NCBI GenBank assembly: GCA_018466975.1
Contig: CM031552.1
Span: 248,001-312,000, forward strand
Source of the DNA: Sparassis latifolia
Taxonomy: Eukaryota > Basidiomycota > Agaricomycetes > Polyporales > Sparassidaceae
Direction: 5' to 3'
DNA length: 64,000 nucleotides
Shown: positions 11,855 to 22,735 of the stretch, piece by piece
Position numbering within the stretch: the stretch's first letter is position 1
Layout: the number at the start of each line of letters is the position of its first letter
Program-made: the position numbers and the translations under genes
The notes under the pieces: generated by a model
The model's database searches: none
What the model was told of the DNA's origin: nothing
What the model saw: only the letters and a program-made list of their open reading frames with translations

Positions 11855-11945
11855 GGTTATGTGAAGTAGTGGTTAAAGTGTTTGGAGTTTCTTGGTCATG
11901 TGACTTTCACCTGAGGTTGAGAGTTTAATCCTGGCTGGGTGCAAG
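11855..11945 (+). repeat. tRNA-derived (SINE-like) head, right arm
   Basis: Starts ggttatgtgaagtagtgg (A-box-like) and carries gagtttaatcctggctggg (B-box-like) near its end. The segment after it, to about 12060, is the likely SINE body and is shared with 7398-7476. Other heads of related type are at 12862-13101, 33475-33693 and 34074-34308. Confidence 0.5.
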
Positions 11946-12059
11946 TTTTTAAATTGATTTTGGCTTTGGATAATCCTTTGGATTATCCACATGGCCTGCT
12001 TATTAAACTCAGATTTCAGCCTTAATTGTAACTTATAAGCACTCAAGATTATCCCTCAT

Positions 12060-12861
12060 AACTGACATCACTGACATATGACGTTCAACTCACCACTCAC
12101 TTTCCTATTTTTCCATTGGTCCCAGACCATTGCAACTCTTTCCAATGTCAGGATCCATCATCTGACATTTTGCAACTTTCACATTTTCTCTCACTTTTTC
12201 CCCTCTCTATAAATACCTGCTGTATCTATGTTGATTATCATTGAAGACCAGTAAAGAGGAGTTTCCCTTTCACTTCAGATCACTGAGAAGCTGCATGTAC
12301 TGTGATAGCGACTTCAAACTGCAATATACTCTACTGCAATACTACAATATAGCGAGATTGCATACTGCATTTAGAGACTGCAACTGCAACTGCAATAGTG
12401 AACTGCAACACTGTAATAGTGACATAGTGACATAGCGACACTGTGATATATCACCTGCATTAGTCTTACTCCGACTTTTGCATTTAACTAACTGCGACTT
12501 CATCGAGATGGCAAATACTATGTTTCTCCATAGTGTTTCTGTCACAGATACTTCCTCTCCACTTGTGATTTAGTTTCACCTTTGCCTGCAAGTTCAGCAA
12601 TTCTGATGCAATCTTAGCTTTTCACTTTCTGACTTTTTGTGACTTCATTGTATTTTGTCGCCCAACTTCACATTTTCATCACAAGTCTTTATTCTTTTAC
12701 AGGTAGCATCCCCCTAGGCTTTGATCAAGGTTTTGGGATCCACTTGCATCATTTTACAGTCACATCACCCTTCCCTCTCACACACAAATCCCTTCTGGTT
12801 TTGGTTGGGTTTTAGGTGTTTGTGTCAGGTGTGCACTCATCACCATCATATTACTGACCAC
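12060..12861. other. Unassigned stretch with a TATA-like element, possible LTR fragment
   Basis: CT-rich sequence followed by tataaata at about 12208, then a tract rich in ctgcaa/actgcaa words (12300-12420). The arrangement resembles an LTR promoter with a repetitive leader, but no matching LTR copy was found in the window. The short frames here are products of the repeat tract. Confidence 0.3.
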
Positions 12862-13101
12862 CAGTGATGCCTCCTATTGTAATTCAATGCACCCACAAAG
12901 GGCCTAAAGTGTTGTGTATAAATAACCATCTTGTAGTTCCTTGTAATTAAGCTGGTGAGACCATTGTAATACAATTGACAATTGACAAAACAAGGTGTTC
13001 ACAGCATGAATTAAACTCTGAACCTTGCAGAGTTTTAACTATTTATTACAATAACTGATGCTTTAGTCCACTGAGCCATATGTCCTTGTAATGATACATC
13101 C
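12862..13101 (-). repeat. tRNA-derived SINE, minus orientation
   Basis: Read on the minus strand, the head carries ATGGCTCAGTGGACTAAAGC, a good pol III A box. It is followed ~35 bp later by GGTTCAGAGTTTAATTC, a degenerate B box. The body then has gtattacaatggtctcacc and tacacaacactttaggccc. A 5'-truncated copy of the same body is at 47517-47706. The head is not a functional tRNA. Confidence 0.7.
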
Positions 13102-13185
13102 TTCAATTAGATACAAGTGGTTCTTTTATATTATATATAAATTAAAGTACCACATACTAGTCTATTAACTCTTTAACTAAACTGT

Positions 13186-13600
13186 AATATAAGTAGTTTC
13201 TATAACAGAGTTAGAACCATTTAAATTCTTAAATATTGTATGAAACTTATAGATTAACTGTTCAAAATCAGATAAATAATTGTCTAGAACTCTGACTTGT
13301 TAAAATTAAGTTGAATATGTGGAAGGTTGGAGTATAGTAACAAAATATTTGTAACAAAGTGCTAATTTTATAAAAAGAAAAGGCACTTAAATTTAGTTAA
13401 GATCAGAATTGTATAAGAATATATTCAAGGCTCTACTAATCTATCAGTAAATGATTTTAACTACATATTTAACTTACTATTAATAAGGCATAGTTCCATA
13501 TAATTATTTATCTGATTTTGAACAGTTAATTTATAAGTTTTATATAATGTTTAAGAATTTAAATAGTTCTAACTTTGTTATAGAAACTACTTATATTATA
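13186..13600. repeat. AT-rich inverted repeat with ~215-bp loop
   Basis: Arms of about 100 bp: 13186-13285 and 13500-13600 are reverse copies sharing ctgttcaaaatcagataaat and ataagtagtttctataaca. The flanks are AT-rich and non-coding. It could be another small fold-back element. No target duplication was defined. Confidence 0.75.
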
Positions 13601-13779
13601 GTTGTCAGCATGTGGGTGCTGGTGCGATCAGTAGGTGTAACTAGTTATTTGTTGCGGTGGTGGTACATAAATTTTGATGCAGTAAGTAGGCCTAACTAGT
13701 TTTAATGTAGAGCACTTTGTATGTCTTCTACTGCCATTTTAGTTAAAGACTAAATAGACTAGTATATCTAATTGGAGGA

Positions 13780-14011
13780 TGTTGTGAGCCAGTCGATGAC
13801 TGGCAAGTACTCGGAGAACAGAACAGAAATGAAATATCTTTGTTGGAACATACAGAGAGAGATCTGGTAAGTATCGAGCGACCTAAGTAACGAGCAACGG
13901 AACATATCTTCATTAGAACATACAGAGAGAGATCTGAGTTCCAACGAAGGTGCGAGATGTAATATCAACTATGTCGAGAGATGCTGCATGTGATCCTAAG
14001 CCGGAGTTACA
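13780..14011 (-). repeat. 3' LTR of gypsy A
   Basis: On the minus strand it begins TGTAACTCC and ends CTCACAACA, 232 bp. A polypurine run CAGGGAGGAG (14012-14021) sits directly upstream on that strand. Inside are two tandem copies of a ~75-bp unit containing acatacagagagagatctg. No 5' LTR partner remains in the window. Confidence 0.65.
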
Positions 14012-14066
14012 CTCCTCCCTGCGGTAAGAACAAGAACACAGTTGTGAAAAAAAATGAAAGGCAAAA

Positions 14067-14410
14067 TTACGGTTTAGTGAGGTGCAATAAGTAAGTATGC
14101 ATTTAGGGCAGCCAGGTCTTTAACTTTGCGGCCGGGTAGCCAGAGGCCATGTTCCGGTCCATAGCCACAGAAATGAATGAGGTATTGGAAATCACGCCCA
14201 CGAGGATGGTGATCAATGATTGACTTGACTTCTCATTCTTCTACACCATTGTCTATGACGATTGGACCAGGTTGAGCATGTTGTCTGCCAGGAAAGAGAG
14301 AAGCATCATTTTCAGCCCATGGTTTGAGGAGGAAAGAGTGGAAAGTTGGGAATATATGCATGGAGTCCGGGAGATCGAGTGTGTATGCCAAGCTGTGTGG
14401 GTACGCGTGT
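14067..14410 (-). pseudogene. Gypsy A integrase C-terminus and chromodomain
   Basis: The minus-strand reading gives DLPDSMHIFPTFHSFLLKPW, typical of the end of chromoviral integrase. A PGPIVIDNG linker follows, then a stop that replaces a codon near 14233. A chromodomain-like stretch comes next with DFQYLIHFCGYGPEHGLWLP. The frame ends with TAA at 14067. In living elements the chromodomain directs integration to chromatin. Confidence 0.75.
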
Positions 14411-14415
14411 AGTAT
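14411..14415. other. Left 5-bp target duplication of copia
   Basis: AGTAT directly before the 5' LTR. The matching AGTAT at 19140-19144 directly follows the 3' LTR. Together they prove the element ends and the insertion into gypsy A. Confidence 0.85.
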
Positions 14416-14553
14416 TGTTGTGGCTATGAGACTGCGACTGGATGTGATGATGGACATGTGGCTGTAACTGTAGCATGAAAAGACGGACTCTAGTGTAGAA
14501 CTACCTCAGTCGAGTACCACCATGGGACGCGACTGAGTCTCATAACTGTAATA
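14416..14553 (+). repeat. Copia 5' LTR
   Basis: 138 bp, beginning TGTTGTGGC and ending CTGTAATA. It is almost identical to 19002-19139. The end was fixed by the target duplication after the 3' copy. It lacks the usual CA end. Confidence 0.9.
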
Positions 14554-14571
14554 GGTTATGAGCCCTGTGAG
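14554..14571 (+). promoter_or_regulatory. Primer-binding site matching the initiator tRNA-Met anticodon arm
   Basis: GGTTATGAGCCCTGTGAG starts at the first base after the LTR. GGTTATGAGCCCTG is complementary to the anticodon stem-loop of eukaryotic initiator tRNA-Met (GGGCUCAUAACC with its 5' neighbours), as recalled from the yeast sequence. This implies priming by a cleaved half-tRNA, as known for Drosophila copia. Confidence 0.7.
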
Positions 14572-14753
14572 CTGAAACTGATCACCCAGATGAGACACGT
14601 CCCATTACAACTTGACCTCGATGCAAGCAGACCAATCACTGCGATAAGACTCGACGGAACGACACCGCGAGCAGTCTTTTTGGGTACCCGAAGGCCAGTA
14701 GCCCGTAAGAGGACCATATTTTTTGACTCTAGTTTCCCCTATATTCCTCCCCG

Positions 14754-17700
14754 ATGCCAACAGACACGAGACTTTCGATTTTACCAGAGTCCCAGCAGCT
14801 TGCACGGGACAACTGGCTAGAGTGGAAGCGTAGGATCCTCGCTATATGCGGTCCGAAACGTCTTGTCGGACACCTGGATGGCACTAAAACATGGCCAAAC
14901 TACCCGACACCATTGATTGATGAGTGGGAGGACCGTGATGAGCTGGCTAAGTCCACCATTACACTTAACATCCATAACCTCATCGGCAGCAGCGTTGATC
15001 TCGATGGAACTGCTCATGAGATATGGACGAAGCTTATGCAGATTCGAGAGAATAGGAGCGAGCTAGCAGCGTCAAATGCAGAGAATTTTCTTCACGCATT
15101 GAAGTACACCCCAGGTGCAGACCTAGAGTTGCACTGGACGGAATTGCGATGCCGCTACAAGATAGCTACTGAACTCGGTTCTTCTATCTCCAAATCTGCC
15201 TTTGCCCTCATTGCTTGCCACTCCATGCCCCCTTCCATGAATGATATAACCACTGTCTTACAGCTCAACCCAGATCCCGACAACGTCATACAGCTTATCA
15301 TAACACTGTATCACAGTCAGCAAATTCATGCTGGAGTTCTGATGAACTCTTTCAGAGGAAACTCCGATTTCTCTACGAACAGCATATTAAAGACACAGGC
15401 CTTCTTCACTACTGCAGCAAAAGTGATCTGCGATTGGTGTGGGGGGCCAGGACATACCAAGGACAGATGTTACTGCGAAGGTGGCGGTCGAGCAGGGAAA
15501 CAGCCGGCTACGTGGAAGCATGCCCCCCGGGCCAAGCAGAGTTCACCTGCCGACCTTGCTGCTCATGCCAAGGGGGGTTCCACGAATGCAGCGAACAACG
15601 CCAGTGCGAACTTGACATCTGCGTCCACGTCTCACCACCCCACTTTGTTCTACGACTATAACATCTTCCTCGCCAATGCCTTCATCACAGCAGGGTCTAT
15701 ATGTGGTAGTCTTAACCGCGCGTTCATTGACTCTGGCGCGACACACCACTACTTCGCGACCGTACAAACTTCGTTGATTACCTCCCCATTACGCCTATTG
15801 TCGGTAATGCAGCGAAAGAAGGCTCCACATTCACAATGGTCGGTGTCAGTACGGTACGCATACAAGTGGAAATCAACGAACGAAAATCCATTGTCACCTT
15901 TCAGAATGCTATGCATGCTCCTGACCTTTCTGCCAATCTGATCTCACTATCCAGGATTGATCGTAGCGGTGGTGCAGCCATTGTCGAGAATGGAATACTC
16001 AAGATTGTTCGCGATGGACGTTCAATCTTAGAGGGTCGTCTCACTGATGGCGACTTATACGAGGTTCACTTCCAGCACGTTGACCTTCCTATTCTCAGCA
16101 CCCTCCCCGAGGTGCATATAGCCTATAATCCACGTGCAGTTGCATTCTCGGCAGTGACCAGTGGTGGTCCTGTGAGCATTGCCACTTGGCACCACCGTTT
16201 AGGCCATGCAAGTGAACATACTATCAGAGTGATGGCCTCACAGCAAGTGGTCGATGGGCTGATCCTCACGGATGAGAAACCTCTGGGGAAATGTGAAGAC
16301 TGCTTGAAGGGGAAAATGTCCGCAGCGCCTTTTCATGAATCACCATGGGGCCGTTCCAGGCAAAATCTCTTGGTGGTGCAGAGTATGTACTTACGATCGA
16401 CGACGGTGCATCATCCTATTCCTCCATCTACCTCCTTAAAGGCAGAAGTGCAGAGGAGACACTGAAACACTTTCAGGACTTCCATCGCATGGCGGAGCGC
16501 CAGACAGGGTACAAACTCAAACGTGTCCGTTCTGACAATGGCGGCGAGTTCATGAATGCTACCTGGGACAAATACCTCCTCAAACATGGTATTATCTATG
16601 AGTCGACAACTCCCTACACTCCACAGCAGAATGGCTTAGGCGAGTGTGGGCACTGGACACTAGCGGAACACACTCGCAATGCTGTTTGATGCTGGTGTCC
16701 CGAACTACCTATGGGGTGAAGCGTTCATCACAGCAGCATATGTTAAAAACCTGACTGCGTCCTCACGTCAATGCGGCCTCACCCCATATGAGAAGTGGTT
16801 CAAACACAAACCTAACATCTCTCACCTACATGCTTTTGGCAGCATCGCATATGCAAAACTCGCTGATGAGACTCGCTCCAAACTCGATCCCAAATCCGTC
16901 AAGTGTATTTTGGTTGGATACACTGGTGATGCAAACTACCGCCTTTGGGATCCTATGTCTGGACCTTGTGGGACTATCTTTTGCAGCCACACAGTTGTCT
17001 TCGAGGAGGGTCCTGGACACCGTAGCATCAATGAGGAAGGTGTCGTCAACATCAACCTACCCAATATTGAGCGATGGGTACCAGCACCGCTTCCCATTCC
17101 ACCACCTGTCGATCATGTACCCGCTGTAGATGACCCTCATGTGGGACGTGACCCTGCGGACATTCCCGTGGAACATCTTCCAGAGCATCTCCCAGCTCAC
17201 CCGATACCACAGGCCCCCGAACCACGTCGCTCTGCGCGTACTCACATCCCAACCTGTGCTCTTCAGGAGTCCCAGGAGTCGGAGGCCTGCGAGCAAGCTG
17301 CACGTGTGCGTGGTGAAGCATGGGCAGACAATTCTATTGCGCCGAACCATGATCGCGTGGGCGCATATATGGCTATGCTGATGCAGGGGGAGAAACAGAA
17401 GCCTACAGCTTTTGTGCATGAGGGTGGTGTCACACCTTCTACTTACAAGGAAGCAGGTCAACATGCAGACATCTGGCAACCGGCCATGCAGACTGAAATT
17501 GATGGGCTACACAAAATCGGTCGCATGGTAACTGTTACCAAGGACAGCTGGAATGAATGTCGTTGGCTGCAAATGGGTCTACGCACGCAAATTCGATGAG
17601 ACTGGGAAATGGAAAGCCAAAGTGCACCTCATCGCGAAAGGTTTCCAACAGATTCCGGGCATTGATTACTTCGAAACACACACCTCCGTCATCCGTTTTG

Positions 17701-18993
17701 AATCCCTGCGGATAATCTGTGCCATAGCGACTTTCAACGACATGGAAATGGGCCAAGATGACATTGAGAAAGCATACCTCAATGCGACGCCACAGGAGAT
17801 GATCTACATGGAGCAACCCCCGGGCTTTGTCGATGCGGAATTCCCAGACCATGTTTGCCTGATGCAACGCTCTCTATACGGTTTCATGCAGTCCGGAAAT
17901 GATTAGTGGAAAGAACTGAACAGGACTTACGAAGGCCTTGGCTTTGCTCGTAACCGTGCTGATGAGTGCATGCGAGCGAGGCAAGATGATAATGGTCTAA
18001 CAGTCACAGCAACATACACTGATGATATCAGTTCCTGCACGGACACTGTGGACGGCCTGGAAAGGATACGTGAAGAGATCGGTACGCATTTCCGCCTCAG
18101 CGGAGGGGGAGATTTCAAGTACATGCTTGGAGTTGTCATCGAGAGGGATCGTGATGTCAGAACAATGAGGCTATCGCAGCATCCATATGCTGAACGCGTG
18201 CTCGAAAGATTCAGCATTCAGTACGCAAATCCTGTTCGTACCCCGCTCGAACCCGGCATCAAGCTTGGACTTGCCACTGAGCCGGTCACATCTGATGAAG
18301 CCCTGGAGATGGTGACTGTCCCTTACCGCGAGGCCTTAGGCACGATCATGTATCTCGCTGTTGCAACACGCCCTGACCTCTCATATCCAGTTCAAGTCCT
18401 CAGCTGTTATATGGCCAACCCAGGTATTATACATTGGAAGGCACTGAAATGTGTTTTGAGGTATATCAAAGGGACTTTGGATTACGGGATAACATTCTGC
18501 GGCCCTCCTCATCCGCTGTCGACACTACAACCCACCATTTACTCAGATTCCTCACACGCGGATTGTCCGGATACGGCTCGGTCTACCCATGGATATGTTG
18601 CTGTGATGGCAAGTGCACCAGTCTCATGAAGCTCTCACCGACAGGATGTCGTAACATTGTCCACCACCGAGGCAGAATATATCGCAGCTGTTCATGCAGG
18701 ACAGACAGCAATCTGGATTGCAAAGTTCATGGACAACATTCACAACCCAGTCACATTGCCTGTCAACATCCGCATGGACAGCTCAGGGGGAGAGAGCCTT
18801 GCGAAACGTTCTGCCAACTTCACGCGTGTCCGGCACCTGCATGGGCGGTATCATTGGTTGCGTGACGCGATCCACTTGAAGGAGATCGACATCATCCACA
18901 TCCCGGGTGCGGACAACCCAGCGGACATCTTCACCAAGTCACTTTCTCAACCAGTTCTCCACAAGCATTTGTTATTTTTGGGTGTCGCAGCTT
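14754..18993 (+). pseudogene. Copia gag-pol polyprotein, broken
   Basis: The domains are readable in order. Gag runs from the ATG at 14754, with a zinc knuckle CDWCGGPGHTKDRC near 15432. Protease has FIDSGATHH near 15727. The integrase HHCC region (WHHRLGHAS ... CEDCLKGKM) is at 16189-16318 and the integrase core follows with TIDDGAS, RSDNGGEF and a degenerate QNGLGE (16395-16650). RT has a degenerate TYTDDISS box near 18018, and RNase H ends with STTEAEYIAA and ADIFTKSL. Frameshifts occur near 15800, 16370, 16680 and 17570. In-frame stops are at 17904 and 18627; the latter fits TGG to TGA. It is not functional. Confidence 0.9.
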
Positions 18994-19001
18994 AGGGGGA
19001 G
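18994..19001 (+). promoter_or_regulatory. Copia polypurine tract
   Basis: AGGGGGAG immediately upstream of the 3' LTR start at 19002, the usual plus-strand primer position. Confidence 0.8.
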
Positions 19002-19139
19002 TGTTGTGACTATGAGACTGCGACTGGATCTGATGATGGACACGTGACTGTGACTGTAGCATGAAAAGACGGACTCTAGTGTAGAACTACCTCAGTCAAG
19101 TACCACCATGGGATGCGACTGAGTCTCATAACTGTAATA
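19002..19139 (+). repeat. Copia 3' LTR
   Basis: 138 bp starting TGTTGTGAC and matching the 5' LTR. It is followed by the second AGTAT at 19140-19144. Confidence 0.9.
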
Positions 19140-19144
19140 AGTAT

Positions 19145-20777
19145 GGTATACGGTCCATCAAAGTGTACCATGAATTTGGCAACCCAATGGTCACCTCGTT
19201 GCATGTAGTCACATTGTCTGTGGAAGGTGGAGAGCAGAACTCGATCCCCAATATTGTAGATGATCTCAGATCCTCACAAGCAGTTAGCCAGTGCTGCCTG
19301 GTTCACCTTCACGAGGAAGAGATTGTCCTGAGCCTCCAAAATGTCGGTCTCAATGGAACAGATGAGTTTGGACATGAGCTCCGCTTCAGAGGAGGTGTCA
19401 TCTGTCAATGATGCCTTGAAAAGTGGGGGAATGAGATACGGAAAATGACCCATTCACAAGTGGAAGGGGGAGAATCCCATTGACTCATTCACAGTGCTCA
19501 TGATGGCAAATCAGACACAGGAAAGTGCACGTACCCATCCATGCTGATTGTGAGAGACGTGGTAGCGCAGGCACTGAATGACCATTTTGTTTGTCTGCTC
19601 CGATGAGCTGTCTGACTGCAGATGGTACGCAGAGGACATCTTAAGCTTCACACCTGTGAGGCAGTGTAAGGCTTTTCAGAAGGTACTGATGAACAGTTTA
19701 TCACAATCAGAGATGATATCAAGAGGTAGGCCATTCTCGCAGTACCAGTGGTTGAAGAACTGTGCAGCAAAAGTCTCAGCAGCAATGTCGGACCGAGTGA
19801 GGATGAGATGAATATCAGAGTTCAAACAGTTGGTCACTGTAGCAAGGCAATCGAAGCCATTGTCTTCAGGTAAAGGACTGATGAAGTCGATGATGATACT
19901 ATCACACCAGCCGAGTGGAACAGGTGAAGGGTGGAGAGGCCAGGGGGGTTTGCGTGTGGAGGAGTTATTGCACTGGCAGTTATCACACACAGGTACGTAC
20001 ATCTCCTCGGTTCCTTGCACATGTTCAGCTGGTAGTAAGCATCATGAATGGCCGTGTAAGATTTGTCAAAGCCGAAGTGGCCCAGGGCGTTATGAGCGAG
20101 GTGAAAGATCCCTTCCCAGATCTTAGGCACATGGGGTATGATGAGGCAGTCTGTGAGATAGAGAAGACCATCTTGCTCATGGAGAGCAAGTGAGCTGCGA
20201 GTAGGTAGCCATCCTTAATGGAAGATAACCACTAGGGGTCAGAAGTGATGGAGAGGTGAGAAGCGGTGCAGGCATAATGGTGTGTGTCTTCAGGTATGTC
20301 ACAGAGGGAGAGGGTAGCTATATGCATGAGATGAATGGCAGCAGAAGTGGTGGGTTCGACAAATACAGCATCTGAAGAGATGCACGATAGAATGTCGGCA
20401 GCAATGTTATCCTCACCTTTGATATAATGAATATCAAAGTCATACTGTGCAAGGAATTCCTGCCATCGTGCCTGTCATCTGGAGAGTTCCTTTTGGTGAA
20501 AGAAATTCTCCAGCATGCAGTGGTCTGTGTAAACTGTAAAGGGGACTCCAAGCAGATCACTACACCACTTTTTGAGGGTACGTATGATGGCAAGGAGTTC
20601 CTTTTCATGGACAGGGTAGTTGAGCTCGGCGCTCTTAGGTGGCAGGACTCAAAGGCGACTGGGCAGGTGGTCTCGAGTGTCTCTCCATATGAGAGAAGAG
20701 CACCAGTGTGAAAATTGCTGGCATCGCACGATACGAAGATGCAGTGTTGTGTGTTACTTGGGGCAGGAACAATTACT
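19145..20777 (-). pseudogene. Gypsy A RNase H and integrase remnants
   Basis: On the minus strand, RNase H begins at the right edge (FVSCDASNFHTGALLSYGE near 20720, VYTDHCMLENFFHQKEL near 20520). The integrase zinc-binding region follows (HNALGHFGFDKSY then CDNCQC, about 20090-19960). The core catalytic segment IIIDFISPLPEDNGFD and NHWYCENGLPLDIISD lies near 19900-19700. The C-terminal part reaches the copia junction at 19145. Several frameshifts and stops break it. The sequence ends abruptly inside RNase H at the gypsy B LTR. Confidence 0.85.
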
Positions 20778-21734
20778 TGTTAGCTGTTAAATACTAAACA
20801 ACTAAATAAAACTAGTTGTAGAGAGAAGTGTGCTAATGGACTGGTGCTCCAAATTATACTGGGTGTAGCGGTAGTTGTCATTCCTCGGCCAGAGGCTCAG
20901 TTGAGTTCGTTCAAGAATAACTGTACTGCAACTAATATTTCACCTTACAGTGTACTTGCTTGTGCTAGTTTTCTTATACTAGCTTCAATTGTTTGTTCAG
21001 ATTGTAGTTGAATCTATTCTTCAAGAAGTTGTTAGTAAAACCTGATAGTACTTCTCTTACCTTGTCTGAATATTAAATCTTGCTCTAGTTTCTGTTACAC
21101 AGCAGCAAAACACGAGCATCAAGTCGAGTCATCACGAGACAAGGTTTTAGTCTAAGACACACATCTGTTCAAGAGACACTTCTGGCGATGTCTTTGCACT
21201 GAAGGTCGATCAGAGTTCGTTCTTATGACTCGCAGTAGCTGTCTGCTACTGATGGTCGATCTCAGTCAAAGGCAAGTGAAAAGCTGATTTAATGGTAACC
21301 AGGTCGAGATGGGGATCCAGCTCGATGAGGTCATCTACTTATACAAAAGGTATCCACAGTACTACGCAGTAATATGAGATCATTCATTGGCTAGATAAGG
21401 TGAAACAATGTCTGGGCAAGGTAACAGCGAGGAAGTAATATATATGGGAAAGCTGAGTAATATCGTGAGAGATAATCAGTACTAATGGGGATAACAAGTC
21501 GTGTATCAGAATGAGGTAAAGATGGGGCATACATGCACGTCCTGCATGTGTGATAAGGAGATGGTCCGGAGTTGGATCTGGTGTAACCCTAGACTAGGGG
21601 TTCTGGTCATCTGGACAGAGAATTGGAGGTTGCGCTCCGATGAGTCACGTGTTGGATCACGTGGTCTGGTAAGGTAAAGGGAACGAAGAAAAAAAGGAAA
21701 AGATGTGCCATAACTGAGGAGCATTGTGACATCA
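20778..21734 (-). repeat. Probable 3' LTR of gypsy B
   Basis: On the minus strand it starts TGATGTCACAATG directly after a purine run GACGGGAGC (21735-21743) and ends GCTAACA, 957 bp with TG...CA ends. A TATA-like tataagtag lies near 21345 on that strand. The end at 20778 coincides with the break in gypsy A RNase H. No second copy is present to confirm the limits. Confidence 0.6.
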
Positions 21735-21778
21735 GCTCCCGTCTAACATTTCTTGTCCCACAAGAAATATTGTAGTCT

Positions 21779-22522
21779 TCATCGTCGTCGGGGGCAGTCC
21801 TGAACATAATAATCACCTTCACATCTGTAGCACGTCCGCCGGCCAGTTTGTGATCCTTGTTCATGTGTACGTCCATTACGATAGGGATAACTGCGATGTG
21901 AAGAAGTCAATGCGTGTGAGAAGGAGGGTTGCGATAATGGGGATTGACCTGTAGGTACGTGTGAACGAGGAGGGCGAGGTCGAACAGGAATTGGTTCTGG
22001 TGATGAACGAGGAGTGGATGCGGGTGCTCCATTGACAGTATACCCGAGGATGTGTCCGATGTCTTCATCCCCATGCTCCCTCCAGATTTCCTGTGCTATA
22101 CGAGTGACCGTACTGCGCATCAGAGACCAGACTTGGTCGACTCTGGTTCGGGCTTTACTTGTCCTCTCCTCTGCTGCGACGAGCTCTTGTCTGGCCGTCT
22201 GCATCCACTCGACCATTTCTAATGCTCGTTGCATAGAAACCACTGCTTGTCGATCTTGTGGGCGATTCCGTAAGGCGATGAGAATATCTGTGAAGTCGAT
22301 GAGGATGCAGATGGCAGAGATTAGATGCATGGCAAATTCTTGTTCATCCGATGCATGACTGAGTTCGATCGAAGATGAAGGCGATGAAGTGTGGATGAAG
22401 GGTGTCTGTGTTCGGGAGGGTATTCCATTGACAAGTGTAGGTGATGCGGAGATGCTCATAATCGTAGAAGCGACTTCAGCGAGTATGTTGTGAACAAGGT
22501 CGTCTATAGCAGAAGTGGGCAT
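21779..22522 (-). CDS. Extra frame downstream of pol with degenerate zinc knuckle
   Basis: An uninterrupted 247-codon frame lying between the chromodomain and the LTR of gypsy B. Residues ~60-170 are rich in Leu, Ala, Glu, Gln and Arg (ALEMVEWMQTARQELVAAEE) and may form a coiled coil. A Pro/Ser/Arg-rich stretch follows. The end is CYRCEGDYYVQDC, which resembles a CCHC knuckle with a residue missing and no His. It may be an accessory gag-like protein of gypsy B, or the gag of a second truncated element. It is more intact than the rest of the element. Confidence 0.5.
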   Translation of the reverse strand: MPTSAIDDLVHNILAEVASTIMSISASPTLVNGIPSRTQTPFIHTSSPSSSIELSHASDEQEFAMHLISAICILIDFTDILIALRNRPQDRQAVVSMQRALEMVEWMQTARQELVAAEERTSKARTRVDQVWSLMRSTVTRIAQEIWREHGDEDIGHILGYTVNGAPASTPRSSPEPIPVRPRPPRSHVPTGQSPLSQPSFSHALTSSHRSYPYRNGRTHEQGSQTGRRTCYRCEGDYYVQDCPRRR

Positions 22523-22735
22523 TGATGATATGTCGTTTTCTCCTCCTTTTATACCTTTTGGTCATTAAGGGGATCGCAGTTATCTGTGATGTAAAATAGA
22601 ATGTCGTGGATGTGGGTGACAATCAAATAGATGAAAATCCATTAGGCAATAAAGAGTATTCCCACGGAGATAAGAACTGCCTGGTCAGTTCCAGGCATTG
22701 TTCTGATCACCCCAGCCATTAGCATGTGGGTTGTC

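Larger units (their letters stand above)
10824..11994. repeat. Inverted repeat with tRNA-like sequences in both arms
   Basis: The left arm (about 10824-11067) and right arm (about 11735-11994) are reverse copies. They share a tRNA-like stretch, gtgatgagcagaatttgtct and gcataatatatatagtaaat. The centre is occupied by a smaller inverted-repeat element (11068-11734). The arms differ by scattered substitutions and small indels. The right arm continues with sequence also found at 7398-7476. Confidence 0.8.
14416..19139 (+). mobile_element. Complete but decayed Ty1/copia retrotransposon
   Basis: A 4724-bp element with two 138-bp LTRs, a primer-binding site, one gag-pol region and a polypurine tract, flanked by AGTAT duplications. 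The LTRs differ at about 7 of 138 positions, mostly transitions, so the insertion is not recent. It lies in gypsy A in the opposite orientation. Short LTRs and the domain order protease-integrase-RT-RNase H identify copia. Confidence 0.95.
13780..20777 (-). mobile_element. Gypsy A: Ty3/gypsy chromovirus remnant, minus strand
   Basis: Reading on the minus strand, the order is RNase H, integrase zinc finger, integrase core, integrase C-terminus, chromodomain, PPT and 3' LTR. The 5' part (gag, protease, RT) is missing because gypsy B's LTR abuts it at 20778. The copia element (14416-19139) splits the integrase C-terminus. Removing copia and one AGTAT duplication restores the reading frame across the junction exactly. 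Confidence 0.85.

Noticed and set aside
11855..11945. Functional tRNA gene
   Set aside because: The A and B boxes are recognisable, but the stems do not form a cloverleaf and the sequence is repeated in inverted arms.
12241..12545. Frames rich in Cys/Asn or Leu/Gln in the ctgcaa tract
   Set aside because: Direct products of a low-complexity repeat; no gene features.
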